From Paraphysomonas bandaiensis (taxonomy: Eukaryota; Chrysophyceae): a stretch of DNA of 64,000 nucleotides. A model generated the notes under the pieces. It was not told the origin of the DNA. It searched no databases and saw nothing but the letters and a program-made list of their open reading frames with translations. The position numbers and the translations under genes were made by a program. The stretch spans positions 372,001 through 436,000 of the forward strand of contig CBFFRP010000146.1 of NCBI GenBank assembly GCA_965644295.1, read 5' to 3'. Shown one piece after another: positions 36,653 to 47,439 of the stretch; the stretch's first letter is position 1; each line of letters opens with the position of its first letter.

Positions 36653-38342
36653 TGAGTGTTGTTAATGTGAAGAATACATCGAAACGTATATACTAGTCTA
36701 GAAATATTTGATATCAATCATATGAGGAGGTTCTTATAATCTAATTATCTTTATTTACGTTAAGTCGTAGTGATTATACTCAATCCAACTACACTGTTTT
36801 ATGTACAGTAGATTAGATACGATGGTATCGACTGAAGTGAGGTACTTAGATGCGTTTATCCCCAATTAGCATACTAAAAGCACGCCCTTTCCAGTAAATT
36901 GAGATCTGTTCGTATTCCAGGCAAATTCGTTATCTGTTACAAAAAGTCAATTTTTCAGTGGAGCTAATCCAGAAAATTCATAAATTAATCAATTTCGAGA
37001 TTTTAGGTCTATAAATATAGGGTTTAGGATACTACTATTGTAGATTGTGGGTGTATTTAATAGATCGTTGTATCAGTCAAGATGATAAGAGGCAGAGAGT
37101 GTTCTCAGTGGGATAAGTTCATTAAAAGGAAGTTCTTCCATACATTTCTATTAACAGATGAACTGTTGATTCTGCTCTCCACTGTAGGACCCACTTCAAG
37201 ACTAAGATTTGCCACAGGAATGAACGATAATCGTGTTATCACAGTTTTATACTTGGAGATTGGTATAATAGTATAATCCACTGATATATGGTTCATGGTA
37301 GTGACAATAAAAAGAATGGGGAAACAAGAGCTCAATTTAGGGAGAAAGGTCCATTGGTTAATATCAAGCACATATTGATTTGTTCGCAGCGTCGTCACGC
37401 ATATGAATACGAGGATGCCATGACTACTGAGGAACAAGAGGAAATAATCATGAATTTTCCCCACGATATAACAGATATTTGACGTCACAATACAACAGCC
37501 TGTAAGGGAAAATATCAATATCTTTAATCTGCTATCTGCCATGCCACGCCCTTTTGTACCGATTATACATACGACAGCGTGCACCTTATCAAGATAACAA
37601 TACTTTGTCAATCATACTATAGCGCTATATTTCATACATCTTGTTCAACAGCATATAGGTGGGATAGAAGCAAGTTGTCTTGAACGTCACACTTCACTTA
37701 TTATGCACAAACAGATTTTAAGTTAAAGTTTGCTTATCCCGTTAGAGTAGAATATAACTCTATATTGGGTGCTTGACTCATCTGCACCATATCTCTGTCA
37801 ACAGTACTTCTGACTTCTGTAAACTCTACGGCCACTACAAACATCAATACTAGACGTACAAGTACTACACTATAATCTGCAATCATATATACTATATACA
37901 CTTTTAACTTTTAACACGTACTGTTGAAAGTTTTCAGTTCTGCTGTTAGAAACTTAGTACATATATTACTTCTCGTAGCTACTAGTGCCCTATCCATGCT
38001 ACTAAAGGAACTCTAGTGGAATGAGTTAAATGACATTTGCTTTGCAGAAAGTATGACACTACTCACTATTTCTGAGATGAAAAAGTATAACATCACAATA
38101 TCGTCAATAGAGTACAAATATAAATATAAGTAACTCTTATTTAAGCAAACAGAAAAAGGGCACTCATGCCCAAACCAGAAAATACACTGATATATAACAA
38201 ACAAGGCAACACACAATAGCAAGGAGCGGTGTTAAATAAACTATATATCACTCAATATTACAGTACATATCTCTCTATAAGCACAAATATTGAAGCATTT
38301 GCAACACACAACTATAACTCTGTATAGGTTCATACAATATAT
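36653..38342. other. Intergenic region, nothing recognised
   Basis: Holds the promoter side of the giant gene and the 3' side of the next minus-strand gene. A 168-codon minus-strand frame at 37105-37611 opens on TTG and has no recognisable features, so it was not called. Confidence 0.5.
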
Positions 38343-40679
38343 TCATACGCCAGAAGAGTCGACGGGACCAGTAAGTGGTTGTCTCATTGATGGTGGTGCA
38401 ACAACACACCCATTTTCTGAGGAACCGTTTGTAGCACTGCGAAAGACAGAGCTGATTACATTTCCAGTGTTTGGATGATGAATACTACTTTTCCATTGAT
38501 CGAATGACGGCACCACACCACCATCTGCAATGTCCTTCGTCTTTCGCCCTTGTCTACCCACATTACTCCTGTCTGACGGGAGAGGAGGTGTGGTACCCGC
38601 ACCCTTATGCTGTGGCTGTATGGTAGTCTGCCACTGATCGAATGACGGCACCACACCACCATCTGCAATGTCCTTCGTCTTTCGCCCTTGTCTACCCACA
38701 TTACTCCTGTCTGACGGGAGAGGAGGTGTGGTACCCGCACCCTTATGCTGTGGCTGTATGGTAGTCTGCCACTGATCGAATGACGGCACCACACCACCAT
38801 CTGCCATGTCCTTCGTCTTTCGCCCTTGTCTACCCACATTACTCCTGTCTGACGGGAGAGGAGGTGTGGTACCCGCACCCTTATGCTGTGGCTGTATGGT
38901 AGTCTGCCACTGATCGAATGACGGCACCACACCACCATCTGCAATGTCCTTCGTCTTTCGCCCTTGTCTACCCACATTACTCCTGTCTGACGGGAGAGGA
39001 GGTGTGGTACCCGCACCCTTATGCTGTGGCTGTATGGTAGTCTGCCACTGATCGAATGACGGCACCACACCACCATCTGCCATGCCCTTCGTCTTTCGCC
39101 CTTGTCTACCCACATTACTCCTGTCTGACGGGAGAGGAGGTGTGGTACCCGCACCCTTATGCTGTGGCTGTATGGTAGTCTGCCACTGATCGAATGACGG
39201 CACCACACCACCATCTGCCATGCCCTTCGTCTTTCGCCCTTGTCTACCCACATTACTCCTGTCTGACGGGAGAGGAGGTGTGGTACCCGCACCCTTATGC
39301 TGTGGCTGTATGGTAGTCTGCCACTGATCGAATGACGGCACCACACCACCATCTGCCATGCCCTTCGTCTTTCGCCCTTGTCTACCCACATTACTCCTGT
39401 CTGACGGGAGAGGAGGTGTGGTACCCGCACCCTTATGCTGTGGCTGCATGATAGTCTGCCACTGATCGAATGACGGTACCACATTCGAATCAGCACTTCC
39501 TAAGGAGAGTGGAGGTGTGCCATCTCCGCTTGAAAGATTCGTCCGAATAATGCTCTGCCAGTGACATGACGGCTCCATCTCTGACGTGCTGCAATGGTAT
39601 GGTGATTGTTGGCATCCTGACGACGACGAAGCTCTACTTTGCAAACTAGACATTCGGCGCGCGGGAGTAGGCGTGTCTCTATGTTGTCTGAAAGATGGTG
39701 AAAACACAGACGGAGGGGATTCCCCCGAAACGAAATAGGGAATCCTGACACATGTTGGTGAAGAAGGTTTATGGTTTCCGGAAACGGCGGCAGTGTCATA
39801 TGACATTGTAAAAACAGATGAGGGAGAATTGGACTCTGTGTGCCGTTTCTGATCAATTATAACATTGACAACCGCATCTTCCATCACTGTCATGACAACT
39901 TCGGATACTTCTTTGAGGACAGTTTCCTTAGGTCGGACTAATAGCCAATTGATTACCACAGCATCCACGCAAACATCAAGCAAACACCAAAAGTAGCACA
40001 CAGAGCTGGTTTGATCACCATGCGCCAACGCATGCATCACAATATTGATAATCGAAGTAGAGAGACTTAGGGTTGCTCCAATAAAGTTTTTAATTGCGAG
40101 AGTGTAGACTGTCTTAGATTCAGCAGAATACTGAAATAAAGGGTACATAAATTGAAAAATCAAAATCAGACTGAGAGAAGCGTCATATATCAGTAGTGAA
40201 ACAGATGCTATATCACGCAGTCCGATATGACAATCTCCGTCACTATCAATGTAGTATTTCCTCTCTAAAATTCCGAGAACTAACATAAAAGCGCTGGGCA
40301 GAAGTAGCACGATATTTATTACATACTGTTTCGATTGCAACCTCTTCACAGGTGTCTTGCAAAATCTATTCGTTATCCGGTGAACTTTCTCAATGAGATA
40401 TACGTATATCATTACTTTACATGTCAAGTAAAGTATGAGGCAGAACCATGACGCGGAGTTGCAATAGGCACCCTCATCTGTGCGAGAATTCATCACAGTG
40501 ACAACCGCAATTTGAGCAACAAAGATCCAACACAATATCAACACAGCGATTCCAATATAATCTGTAGCATGCATATACCCCGTAATGCGTAAAGCCATTA
40601 TACGCCACCATATCAATTGAAGGATAACTGCAAAGGAAAGACATGATAATACTACTACGGAAAGATCAACCGTCTTCAT
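38343..40679 (-). CDS. Seven-TM receptor-like protein with tandem VPSFDQWQ tail (paralog 1)
   Basis: A 778-residue single-exon protein. The start at 40679 was chosen because its 'MKTVDLS' aligns with 'MKLSDII' of the divergent paralog; the frame is open slightly further but only with TTG. Residues 1 to about 270 hold seven hydrophobic segments, ending in the strongly conserved block 'SSVCYFWCLLDVCVDAVVIN' and 'WLLVRPKETVLKEVSEV'. A Ser/Pro-rich linker follows. Then come about seven near-identical 46-residue repeats carrying 'GGVVPSFDQWQTTIQPQHKG' and 'LPSDRSNVGRQGRKTK'. The predicted layout is an extracellular N-terminus and a long cytoplasmic tail, which the repeats would make multivalent (inference). 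I do not recognise a named GPCR class. It is transcribed divergently from its paralog at 41560 with about 880 bp between starts. Confidence 0.8.
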   Translation of the reverse strand: MKTVDLSVVVLSCLSFAVILQLIWWRIMALRITGYMHATDYIGIAVLILCWIFVAQIAVVTVMNSRTDEGAYCNSASWFCLILYLTCKVMIYVYLIEKVHRITNRFCKTPVKRLQSKQYVINIVLLLPSAFMLVLGILERKYYIDSDGDCHIGLRDIASVSLLIYDASLSLILIFQFMYPLFQYSAESKTVYTLAIKNFIGATLSLSTSIINIVMHALAHGDQTSSVCYFWCLLDVCVDAVVINWLLVRPKETVLKEVSEVVMTVMEDAVVNVIIDQKRHTESNSPSSVFTMSYDTAAVSGNHKPSSPTCVRIPYFVSGESPPSVFSPSFRQHRDTPTPARRMSSLQSRASSSSGCQQSPYHCSTSEMEPSCHWQSIIRTNLSSGDGTPPLSLGSADSNVVPSFDQWQTIMQPQHKGAGTTPPLPSDRSNVGRQGRKTKGMADGGVVPSFDQWQTTIQPQHKGAGTTPPLPSDRSNVGRQGRKTKGMADGGVVPSFDQWQTTIQPQHKGAGTTPPLPSDRSNVGRQGRKTKGMADGGVVPSFDQWQTTIQPQHKGAGTTPPLPSDRSNVGRQGRKTKDIADGGVVPSFDQWQTTIQPQHKGAGTTPPLPSDRSNVGRQGRKTKDMADGGVVPSFDQWQTTIQPQHKGAGTTPPLPSDRSNVGRQGRKTKDIADGGVVPSFDQWQTTIQPQHKGAGTTPPLPSDRSNVGRQGRKTKDIADGGVVPSFDQWKSSIHHPNTGNVISSVFRSATNGSSENGCVVAPPSMRQPLTGPVDSSGV
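38491..39495 (-). repeat. Coding 138-bp tandem repeat
   Basis: The word tgccactgatcgaatgacgg recurs every 138 bp from 38629 to 39457, with a variant start at 38491. Units differ at only a few bases (for example gcaatgtcc versus gccatgccc), so the array expanded recently. Confidence 0.97.
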
Positions 40680-41559
40680 ATTACAATGCAGATACAACGA
40701 TTAATACTACATACTGGTATCAAGATTACAATACATTTTGTTATTGGGGTTTAATGTATCTGCTCTGTCGTATCATCAGAATATAGAGATTGAGGTCAAG
40801 TACGGTACTCATAGGGTGCTATGACGATGAAACTCTGTGGACGAAAAATGCCATAGGAAAGACATACTAGAAATACAGTGTTGGATACTGTGTATATGGT
40901 ATGTATTTGGACTACAATTGTACACTGATAGACCCTTGGGAATTCCTGCAGTCCTACATATATATGTACTGTACTGCTGTGTATAGTCTAGAAGTACGTA
41001 TAGAAGTACATACAGCCAGCTTTTTATAGGAATTCCTGTGCATACGTAACTTTCTTGCTTTGTAGGACATTCTTCTTTTTTTTTTCCTTGCCCATGTACT
41101 CTGTATATGTGGTTAAGCGCTGCAGCGGGATTGCTTGATTGCTGTATATGTACGTATCAGCATCCTTTGTATATTTTTGTTCCAAGATGCCTCTAATATT
41201 GAGACAATAATTATCTGTATTTCAGCCGTAGTTGTATTACAGTAATATATAGGAGTTTTGCTTCAATTTACTTCCGAAAAATAATCAATTTGCTGACTGC
41301 CGATATATATACCTTCAAACTCCTCATAGTTTAGGATGATATTTCAAAACCCTCTCGCCATTCTTCACACTAAATTAATATCTCAATGAGAATATTGTCT
41401 CTACACTTACTTGCTACTACTTTTCATCAATGAATAACTAATTCTTACACTAGCAGCCCTATGAAGTCATATATATCCACTGCTATAAGAATCTCATCAC
41501 TCATTCGATATTTAACATTCGACTAGTTGTAATATACATATCAGTTGATACTTAGACAT
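40680..41559. promoter_or_regulatory. Divergent promoter region between the two 7TM paralogs
   Basis: 880 bp separate the two ATGs. The DNA is AT-rich, with a T-run near 41070-41085 and several TATA-like words. No shared inverted arms were seen outside the coding parts, so a simple recent palindromic duplication including the promoter is not supported. Any specific control sites are unknown. Confidence 0.4.
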
Positions 41560-44133
41560 ATGAAGTTGTCAGATATTATATTACAAACATCATCTGGTGT
41601 TATAATCGTCATTATCTTTTGTTTAATAATATTACGTGTGACTGAACTTCGTCGAGCTGTCGATGGAATGTTTGCAAGTGATTATATTGGAATTTCTGTT
41701 CTTATACTGTCACTGTTATTCGTGGTACAGACTAGTTTGGTCTCATTCTTCATTTTTTCCACGGAAAATATAATATATTGCAGTGTTGGGTTATGGTTTT
41801 GCATAGTGCTTTACATGCTAACCAAGGTATTCATATATATATATCTGCTCGAAACAGTGCACAGAATGAGATGCCTCTTTTATAAAAAGACTACCGCTAG
41901 ATTTCACTCGAAACAGTATTGGATGAACTTGGCATTGGTACTACCGAGTTTCGGAATGCTGGTGCTGTGTTCAATGAGCAGGAAGTATAGTATGAACGAT
42001 AGTGGACACTGTCATTTCGGGTTGAAAGATCGAGCTTCGATACCTCTAATATGCTGTGATGCAATACAGAGTCTAGTTTTTGCGTGTCAATTTATGTACC
42101 CTTTATTTCAGTATTCTGACGAATCTAAGACAGTCTACGCACTCGCAATTAAAAACTTAATTGGAGCAACCCTAAGTCTCTCCACTACGTTTGTCAATCT
42201 TGTGATGCATGCGTTGGCGCATGGTGAACAAACCAGTTCTGTGTGCTACTTTTGGTGTCTGTTTGATGTTGCCGTGGATGCTGTGGTAATCAATTGGCTA
42301 TTAGTCCGACCTAAGGAAACTGTCCTCAAAGAAGTATCCGAAGTTGTCATGACAGTAATGGAAGATGCGGTTGTCAATGTCATTGTTGGAACTGCAACAG
42401 AAAATCCTCCAGGTCCCATTGATACTGCTGATAGTGCTTGTTCAGAGTCGTCGTCTAATGATGTACTAGTACCGTGCTTTGTCCAAGGGAAAGCTATGCC
42501 CAATGTGCTTTCACCTTCGTGTCCAACGGTAGGAAAGTGTAAAAGTGAACCAGTCGGTGCTGCTCACTCCGGCCAGGTACGGCCACTCTGCCAGTGGAAT
42601 CACACTCCTCAGCCACAGTATACTCACAGGAGTAGAGTATCTTCACCCTCTTCTGGAAATTACAAGAGAGAAACATTGTGTGCTCAGATGAATGTTGGTA
42701 CTGGTGCAGATATGGTACCGTCATTCGATATGTGGCAGAACACACTTCAGGAGGGTGGCACCCCTTCATTCACCCCAGAAAGGAGTAGTTTGCCTTCATA
42801 TGCGAGTAAAACAAAGTGTGGTAGGAGTGCTGGTGCATTGTTGCCGTCGAAGCAATGCAATAACACTGCTCAGCCGCAACAACCATCTCACTGTAAAGCA
42901 ACTCCGTCCCACATAGGTAGACATACTACGATCACTCCTAGGTGTAAAGAGATGGGTGATGGACATGTTGGTGTCGTACCATCATTCTCTCAGTGGCAGA
43001 GCACTACCCAACCGCAACCTACTTCCGGGGATAATACTCTTCCACTTCCTCCAGACAGGAAAAATTTGGGTACACAAGAGCATAAGAAAAAAGATGGTGC
43101 ATCTTCGGATGTGGTACCCTCATTCGATCAGTGGCAGAACACTATTCAGTCACAATGCACCAGCGAAGGTTGCACCACACGACCTTTACCGAAGAAGAAT
43201 GGTATAGACACAGCAGGCAGTGAGAAGAAGGGTGGCGTGAATGCTAGCATAGTACCATCATTCTCTCAGTGGCAGAGCACTACCCAACCGCAACCTACTT
43301 CCGGGGATAATACTCCTCCACTTCCTCCAGACAGGAAAAATTTGGGTACACAAGAGCATAAGAAAAAAGATGGTGCATCTTCGGATGTGGTACCCTCATT
43401 CGATCAGTGGCAGAACACTATTCAGTCACAATGCACCAGCGAAGGTTGCACCACACGACCTTTACCGAAGAAGAATGGTATAGACACAGCAGGCAGTGAG
43501 AAGAAGGGTGGCGTGAATGCTAGCATAGTACCATCATTCTCTCAGTGGCAGAGCACTACCCAACCGCAACCTACTTCCGGGGATAATACTCTTCCACTTC
43601 CTCCAGACAGGAAAAATTTGGGTACACAAGAGCATAAGAAAAAAGATGGTGCATCTTCGGATGTGGTACCCTCATTCGATCAGTGGCAGAACACTATTCA
43701 GTCACAATGCACCAGCGAAGGTTGCACCACACGACCTTTACCGAAGAAGAATGGTATAGACACAGCAGGCAGTGAGAAGAAGGGTGGCGTGAATGCTAGC
43801 ATAGTACCATCATTCTCTCAGTGGCAGAGCACTACCCAACCGCAACCTACTTCCGGGGATAATACTCCTCCACTTCCTCCAGACAGGAAAAATTTGGGTA
43901 CACAAGAGCATAAGAAAAAAGATGGTGCATCTTCGGATGTGGTACCCTCATTCGATCAGTGGCAGAACACTATTCAGTCACAATGTACCAGCGAAGGTTG
44001 CACCACACGACCTTTACCGAAGAAGAATGGTATAGACACAGCAGGCAGTGAGAAGAAGGGTGGCGTGAATGCTAGCATAGTACCATCATTCTCTCAGTGG
44101 CAGAGCACTGTTCAGTCGCAACGTATTGGCTGA
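41560..44133 (+). CDS. Seven-TM receptor-like protein with dimeric VPSFxQWQ tail (paralog 2)
   Basis: An 857-residue single-exon protein. It is co-linear with paralog 1 through all seven membrane segments, including 'QFMYPLFQYSDESKTVYALA', 'HALAHGEQTSSVCYFWCLFD' and 'WLLVRPKETVLKEVSEVVMT'. The tail differs. After a diverged section with 'VPSFDMWQ' and Cys/Ser/Pro-rich linkers come four 92-residue units. Each joins a 'VPSFSQWQSTTQPQ' half to a 'VPSFDQWQNTIQSQ' half, and a final half unit ends the protein. The motif VPSF-x-QWQ is the invariant part in both paralogs. Function is unknown; a membrane sensor with a repetitive docking tail is the simplest reading. Confidence 0.8.
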   Translation: MKLSDIILQTSSGVIIVIIFCLIILRVTELRRAVDGMFASDYIGISVLILSLLFVVQTSLVSFFIFSTENIIYCSVGLWFCIVLYMLTKVFIYIYLLETVHRMRCLFYKKTTARFHSKQYWMNLALVLPSFGMLVLCSMSRKYSMNDSGHCHFGLKDRASIPLICCDAIQSLVFACQFMYPLFQYSDESKTVYALAIKNLIGATLSLSTTFVNLVMHALAHGEQTSSVCYFWCLFDVAVDAVVINWLLVRPKETVLKEVSEVVMTVMEDAVVNVIVGTATENPPGPIDTADSACSESSSNDVLVPCFVQGKAMPNVLSPSCPTVGKCKSEPVGAAHSGQVRPLCQWNHTPQPQYTHRSRVSSPSSGNYKRETLCAQMNVGTGADMVPSFDMWQNTLQEGGTPSFTPERSSLPSYASKTKCGRSAGALLPSKQCNNTAQPQQPSHCKATPSHIGRHTTITPRCKEMGDGHVGVVPSFSQWQSTTQPQPTSGDNTLPLPPDRKNLGTQEHKKKDGASSDVVPSFDQWQNTIQSQCTSEGCTTRPLPKKNGIDTAGSEKKGGVNASIVPSFSQWQSTTQPQPTSGDNTPPLPPDRKNLGTQEHKKKDGASSDVVPSFDQWQNTIQSQCTSEGCTTRPLPKKNGIDTAGSEKKGGVNASIVPSFSQWQSTTQPQPTSGDNTLPLPPDRKNLGTQEHKKKDGASSDVVPSFDQWQNTIQSQCTSEGCTTRPLPKKNGIDTAGSEKKGGVNASIVPSFSQWQSTTQPQPTSGDNTPPLPPDRKNLGTQEHKKKDGASSDVVPSFDQWQNTIQSQCTSEGCTTRPLPKKNGIDTAGSEKKGGVNASIVPSFSQWQSTVQSQRIG
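42976..44110 (+). repeat. Coding 276-bp tandem repeat (dimer of a 138-bp unit)
   Basis: The word gtaccatcattctctcagtgg occurs at 42976, 43252, 43528, 43804 and 44080, exactly 276 bp apart. The period is twice the 138 bp of paralog 1, and the 92-residue unit splits into two 46-residue halves. Alternate units carry the ctt/cct (Leu/Pro) variant, hinting at pairwise duplication. Confidence 0.97.
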
Positions 44134-44694
44134 GATTAGACCATGTATTCTTGTCCTGCTGGTGTGGATACTTTAAGAGGATTCACAAGTTTAGTAAGTG
44201 TGCTGCTACAATAATGTCTCTGGCTCAGTGGCAGAACACTCTTCGCTTGAAACACATCACATATATTTATATCTTTGCTTTGTACACATCTGAGATTACT
44301 CCTTGTGAGAGCACAATTGTTGAGTACCTACGTTACTATGTTAGAGGTAGAGTTGTTATAGGGTGTTCGTTTTTGTTTATTTCTTAGATATATTGGGTAT
44401 ATATTGAATTTAGGTGGTGCAGTAATTTTTGACATGTGGCACCCCGCACCCGTCATCTATACACATTCCGAGCCGCTTTGTTGAGTGTTGCTTATAGTAG
44501 GCAATTAAATACTTCAGTTCAATGTTTTGAACTATAGCCGTTGGTGAAGAGTACGTGAGTTAAAGGCAGTATTATATGAATTCAATGAAATGATAATAAT
44601 GTATTTTAGACTATCTGAAATATTGTAAGCCTAACAGTATGGAAATTAGCAATGTAAGATGAGAAATAATTGTCACAATTTTGATTATATGAAA
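44134..44694. other. Intergenic region with a decayed repeat copy
   Basis: At about 44219-44252 the text 'ctggctcagtggcagaacactcttcgctt' resembles the repeat unit of the upstream gene but lies after its stop codon, so an ancestral tail may have been longer. Nothing else is recognised. Confidence 0.5.
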
Positions 44695-44880
44695 GTCTTA
44701 TTATTAGCAATAGGCGTCGAGAATCAGCACCAGATAAGTAGCTAGATGAAAACTAGTCAAGCTAGGTAGACTTCTACCTGTAACTACTGTAACTAGTTCA
44801 AGTTCTCATATCCTACTATGTAACGCTACGAAAGCTGCTTGTGCGTCGCCGCAAGACAACTTCCATTCAATTTTGATTAT
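44695..44880 (-). repeat. Dispersed non-coding repeat, copy D (reverse)
   Basis: On the minus strand this reads cttgcggcgacgcacaagca, then 'gctttcgtagcgttacatagtaggata', and ends at 'cgcctattgctaataata'. It matches copy A in order and spacing. Confidence 0.65.
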
Positions 44881-45073
44881 TAATTGATAGATAGTGTATT
44901 TTCTCTGAGTTCACTTTTATTTACTTCTAAGGTTAAATATGTCAAAATTTGACACGCTGTACATCACTGAGTGTATCATGTTGCTGCTCTGGTTTAGGTC
45001 GAAATAGTAGTTGGCGCATGATTGTGATAGTCGGATAGTGATTAGTTTTGATTTCAACATCTAGACATCGGTA

Positions 45074-45302
45074 AAAATATTTTGAATAGAATAAATATTT
45101 TTGATAAATTATTTTGAAAAAATATTTTGAATAGAATAAATATTTTTGATAAATTATTTTGAAAAAATATTTTGAATAGAATAAATATTTTTGATAAATT
45201 ATTTTGAAAAAATATTTTGAATAGAATAAATTATTTTGAAAAAATATTTTGAATAGAATAAATATTTTTGATAAATTATTTTGAAAAAATATTTTGAATA
45301 GA
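45074..45302. repeat. AT-rich 45-bp tandem repeat
   Basis: The word ttttgaataga occurs at 45080, 45125, 45170, 45215, 45247 and 45292. Period is 45 bp, with one unit lacking 13 bp. Copies are otherwise almost identical. Confidence 0.95.
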
Positions 45303-45480
45303 AACTGGCATTATGGCACTGGATTTTTATAACATAAACTATATAATAAATTTTACATCATCACTACACCATCATCATCACGATCATCATCACTGTTACA
45401 ACACCACCATCATCATCACCACCACAACTGGCATTATGGCACTGGCTTTTTATAACATAAACTATATAATAAATTTTATT
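45303..45480. repeat. Direct repeat pair around a CAT/CAC tract
   Basis: A block starting 'aactggcattatggcactgg' and running through 'tttttataacataaactatataataaatttta' occurs at about 45303-45355 and again at about 45425-45477. The copies differ at one base. Between them lies a (CAT/CAC)n tract (about 45357-45424). Confidence 0.9.
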
Positions 45481-45789
45481 TTATAACTTTTTCTAATTTT
45501 CATAAAAGCCAAAATGCCAGAAAGCCAAAAAGCCAAAACTATATTTTTATTTTATTATAAGATAATTATTTAATATTATATAAAGTAATTAATTTTTATT
45601 TAAAGTATAGTATTATTAATATAATTATATAGGCCATAATAATTATATTTAAAGATAGAGTGAAAAGGAAGAAAGATTGAGTGAAAAGGAAAGAGTAATA
45701 AAACGAAGTTTTATTACGATACGAGAGCCTTTCTGGCTCAGGAAGAATGCCTAAGCGGCAAGAGCGACCCCTCGGCCCTCCGCCTCTCT

Positions 45790-46314
45790 GTGTGTGCTGT
45801 GATTGCATATCGAGGAGATCCAGAGGTTCGTTCTCGAATGGAATTCCAAGTTCAGTTTGAGGATGGTTCGTTATTATGGCTTCCATGGTCACAGGATATC
45901 GCTTCCACCTCGCAATTTCAGTCGTTTTGTGAGCAGAAACCTCAATTGTTCCCTCTGTTGTTTTCTGCTGCTATGGCAAAATCTGAACGTGCACGTTTGA
46001 AACGTATTCCTATTGAAGGGGTGTCACCTGGTCAAACAATTCATGTAGATTTGCGTGCATGGGGTTCAGATTTCTATGATGAACTTAATCTGCCGAATTG
46101 TTATACAACGATGTATGTTGTCGAATGTTCTTATGTGCGGTGGGCTGGCCGTCGCCAGTTACGTATAGACCTCTATTGCCCTTTGTTCCAATCTACATAT
46201 GAATGGAGTGCCTATGACGTTCACTGCTATGGTCGAGTCACGGAATTTGATCCTTCTACTATGGTATTGGTGGATGCTGCATTCTGCCAACAATATCCTA
46301 CTATTCTCCTCTAA
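45790..46314 (+). pseudogene. Retroelement pol C-terminal fragment (tentative)
   Basis: A 174-codon open frame without an ATG at its head. 'YRGDPEVRSRMEFQVQFEDG', then 'SLLWLPWSQDI' and 'FCEQKPQLFPLLF', resembles the chromo-like C-terminal segment I recall from pol proteins of protist LTR elements. No reverse transcriptase or integrase precedes it; the upstream DNA is AT-rich tandem repeat. It is probably a truncated, dead element tail. Identification is from memory of the motif pattern only. Confidence 0.4.
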
Positions 46315-46840
46315 TTGTTGATTACTTTTATTTATTTACTATTTCATGATTATATCATATATATATTATAACATTCATACTATTATTCATACTTATTATC
46401 ATAATATTGCTCTACGTATGTTTAGTACTTTTATTTCATGAATTGGATTTTTATTTGCTAATGCTTGGAATGACGCTTTATTGGCTGATACAAGTATTAC
46501 TTCTATTTATCCCAGATATGTATTCTTATTTCTTTTCTCTAGCTGGAGGGAGAAGGGGTAGTGTCACGCATACCTGTAGTTACTGTTATACGTGGAGTTA
46601 TACTGTGTTATACTGCGGTACTCAAGGCAGCATGCTGTTGTACTTTCATTTTCAGTTTATTTAGTATACATTGCGGTTACTGTATTCTTGAAGGGATATA
46701 AGTCCCGTATAACTACAAGTATGATACTGTAAACTGTAGATGATTCACAGCAAGATAGAGTGTTGTATGTTTTCACTTCTTTTCTTTACACGTTTTAACG
46801 TAATTTAATTCATTCTATACTCGCGGTTTGCTTGTGTTAG

Positions 46841-47439
46841 GAGGCAGTTTCACCGGTTTGGTGTTCTGGACAGTGTATTCTCGGTTTGGGAAGCACTTTA
46901 AATTAATAAAACGTTGTAAACACGGTCTTTCTCATCAGAAAGATTACAGGCCATTTGGTTTAACAAATATGTCATCCTCAAAATTTTCTTATTTCCAACA
47001 ACTAGCGTTGAATGAATCTCTGAAGGGTTCCGCAACCCGTGCTCTCAAGTTCAAAGACGTCAGATTCTTATTTGGCTCAGAGGATGTGTGTAACTGTAAC
47101 CTACGTAACTTCAGCAATGATCCTGTGATATGCTTTCCTGAGGACGGTCGCTGTCGCCCCAATAGGTACGGTGGTTTGGGGTGCTGCGACACCTCAAAGC
47201 GTACGAATCTTGTAGTGAACACCTGTGGAGATGTCATCCAAGGACCAAGTCGCCTTCAGCGGGGACTCCTATACATGCAGTACCTGTCTCATATATGGTC
47301 CACAAGGCATAAACTTAGTAATGGGACCTATGTCGTTACAGATGCTTTCACTCCTACTTATGAGGTCATTCCGAATATGGGCCATCATAGTTTTCCTTTT
47401 TATGCTTCGAAAGCTATGAACCGGTGGCTAACAGTCTGA
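46841..47439 (+). pseudogene. C-terminal part of a secreted, disulfide-rich protein, possibly alpha/beta-hydrolase-like
   Basis: The frame follows an acceptor-like 'gtgttag' at 46840 and has no credible start; the first Met is at 46969. It contains 'RFLFGSEDVCNCNL', a Cys cluster ('YGGLGCCDTSKRTN'), 'DVIQGPSRLQRGLLYM' and near the end 'VIPNMGHHSFPFYASKAM'. The late G-x-GH-like segment plus paired cysteines recalls secreted alpha/beta hydrolases, where the His would be catalytic. The nucleophile half is missing. Either upstream exons lie beyond the retroelement and repeat block at 45-46.3 kb, or this is a severed gene end. Confidence 0.35.

Noticed and set aside
37105-37611. 168-codon minus-strand frame with hydrophobic segments
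   Set aside because: It opens on TTG, has no family features and no splice signals linking it to another exon.
38456-39496. 346-codon repeat frame overlapping paralog 1
   Set aside because: It is the +1 shadow of the 138-bp coding repeat; only the chosen frame continues into the 7TM domain.
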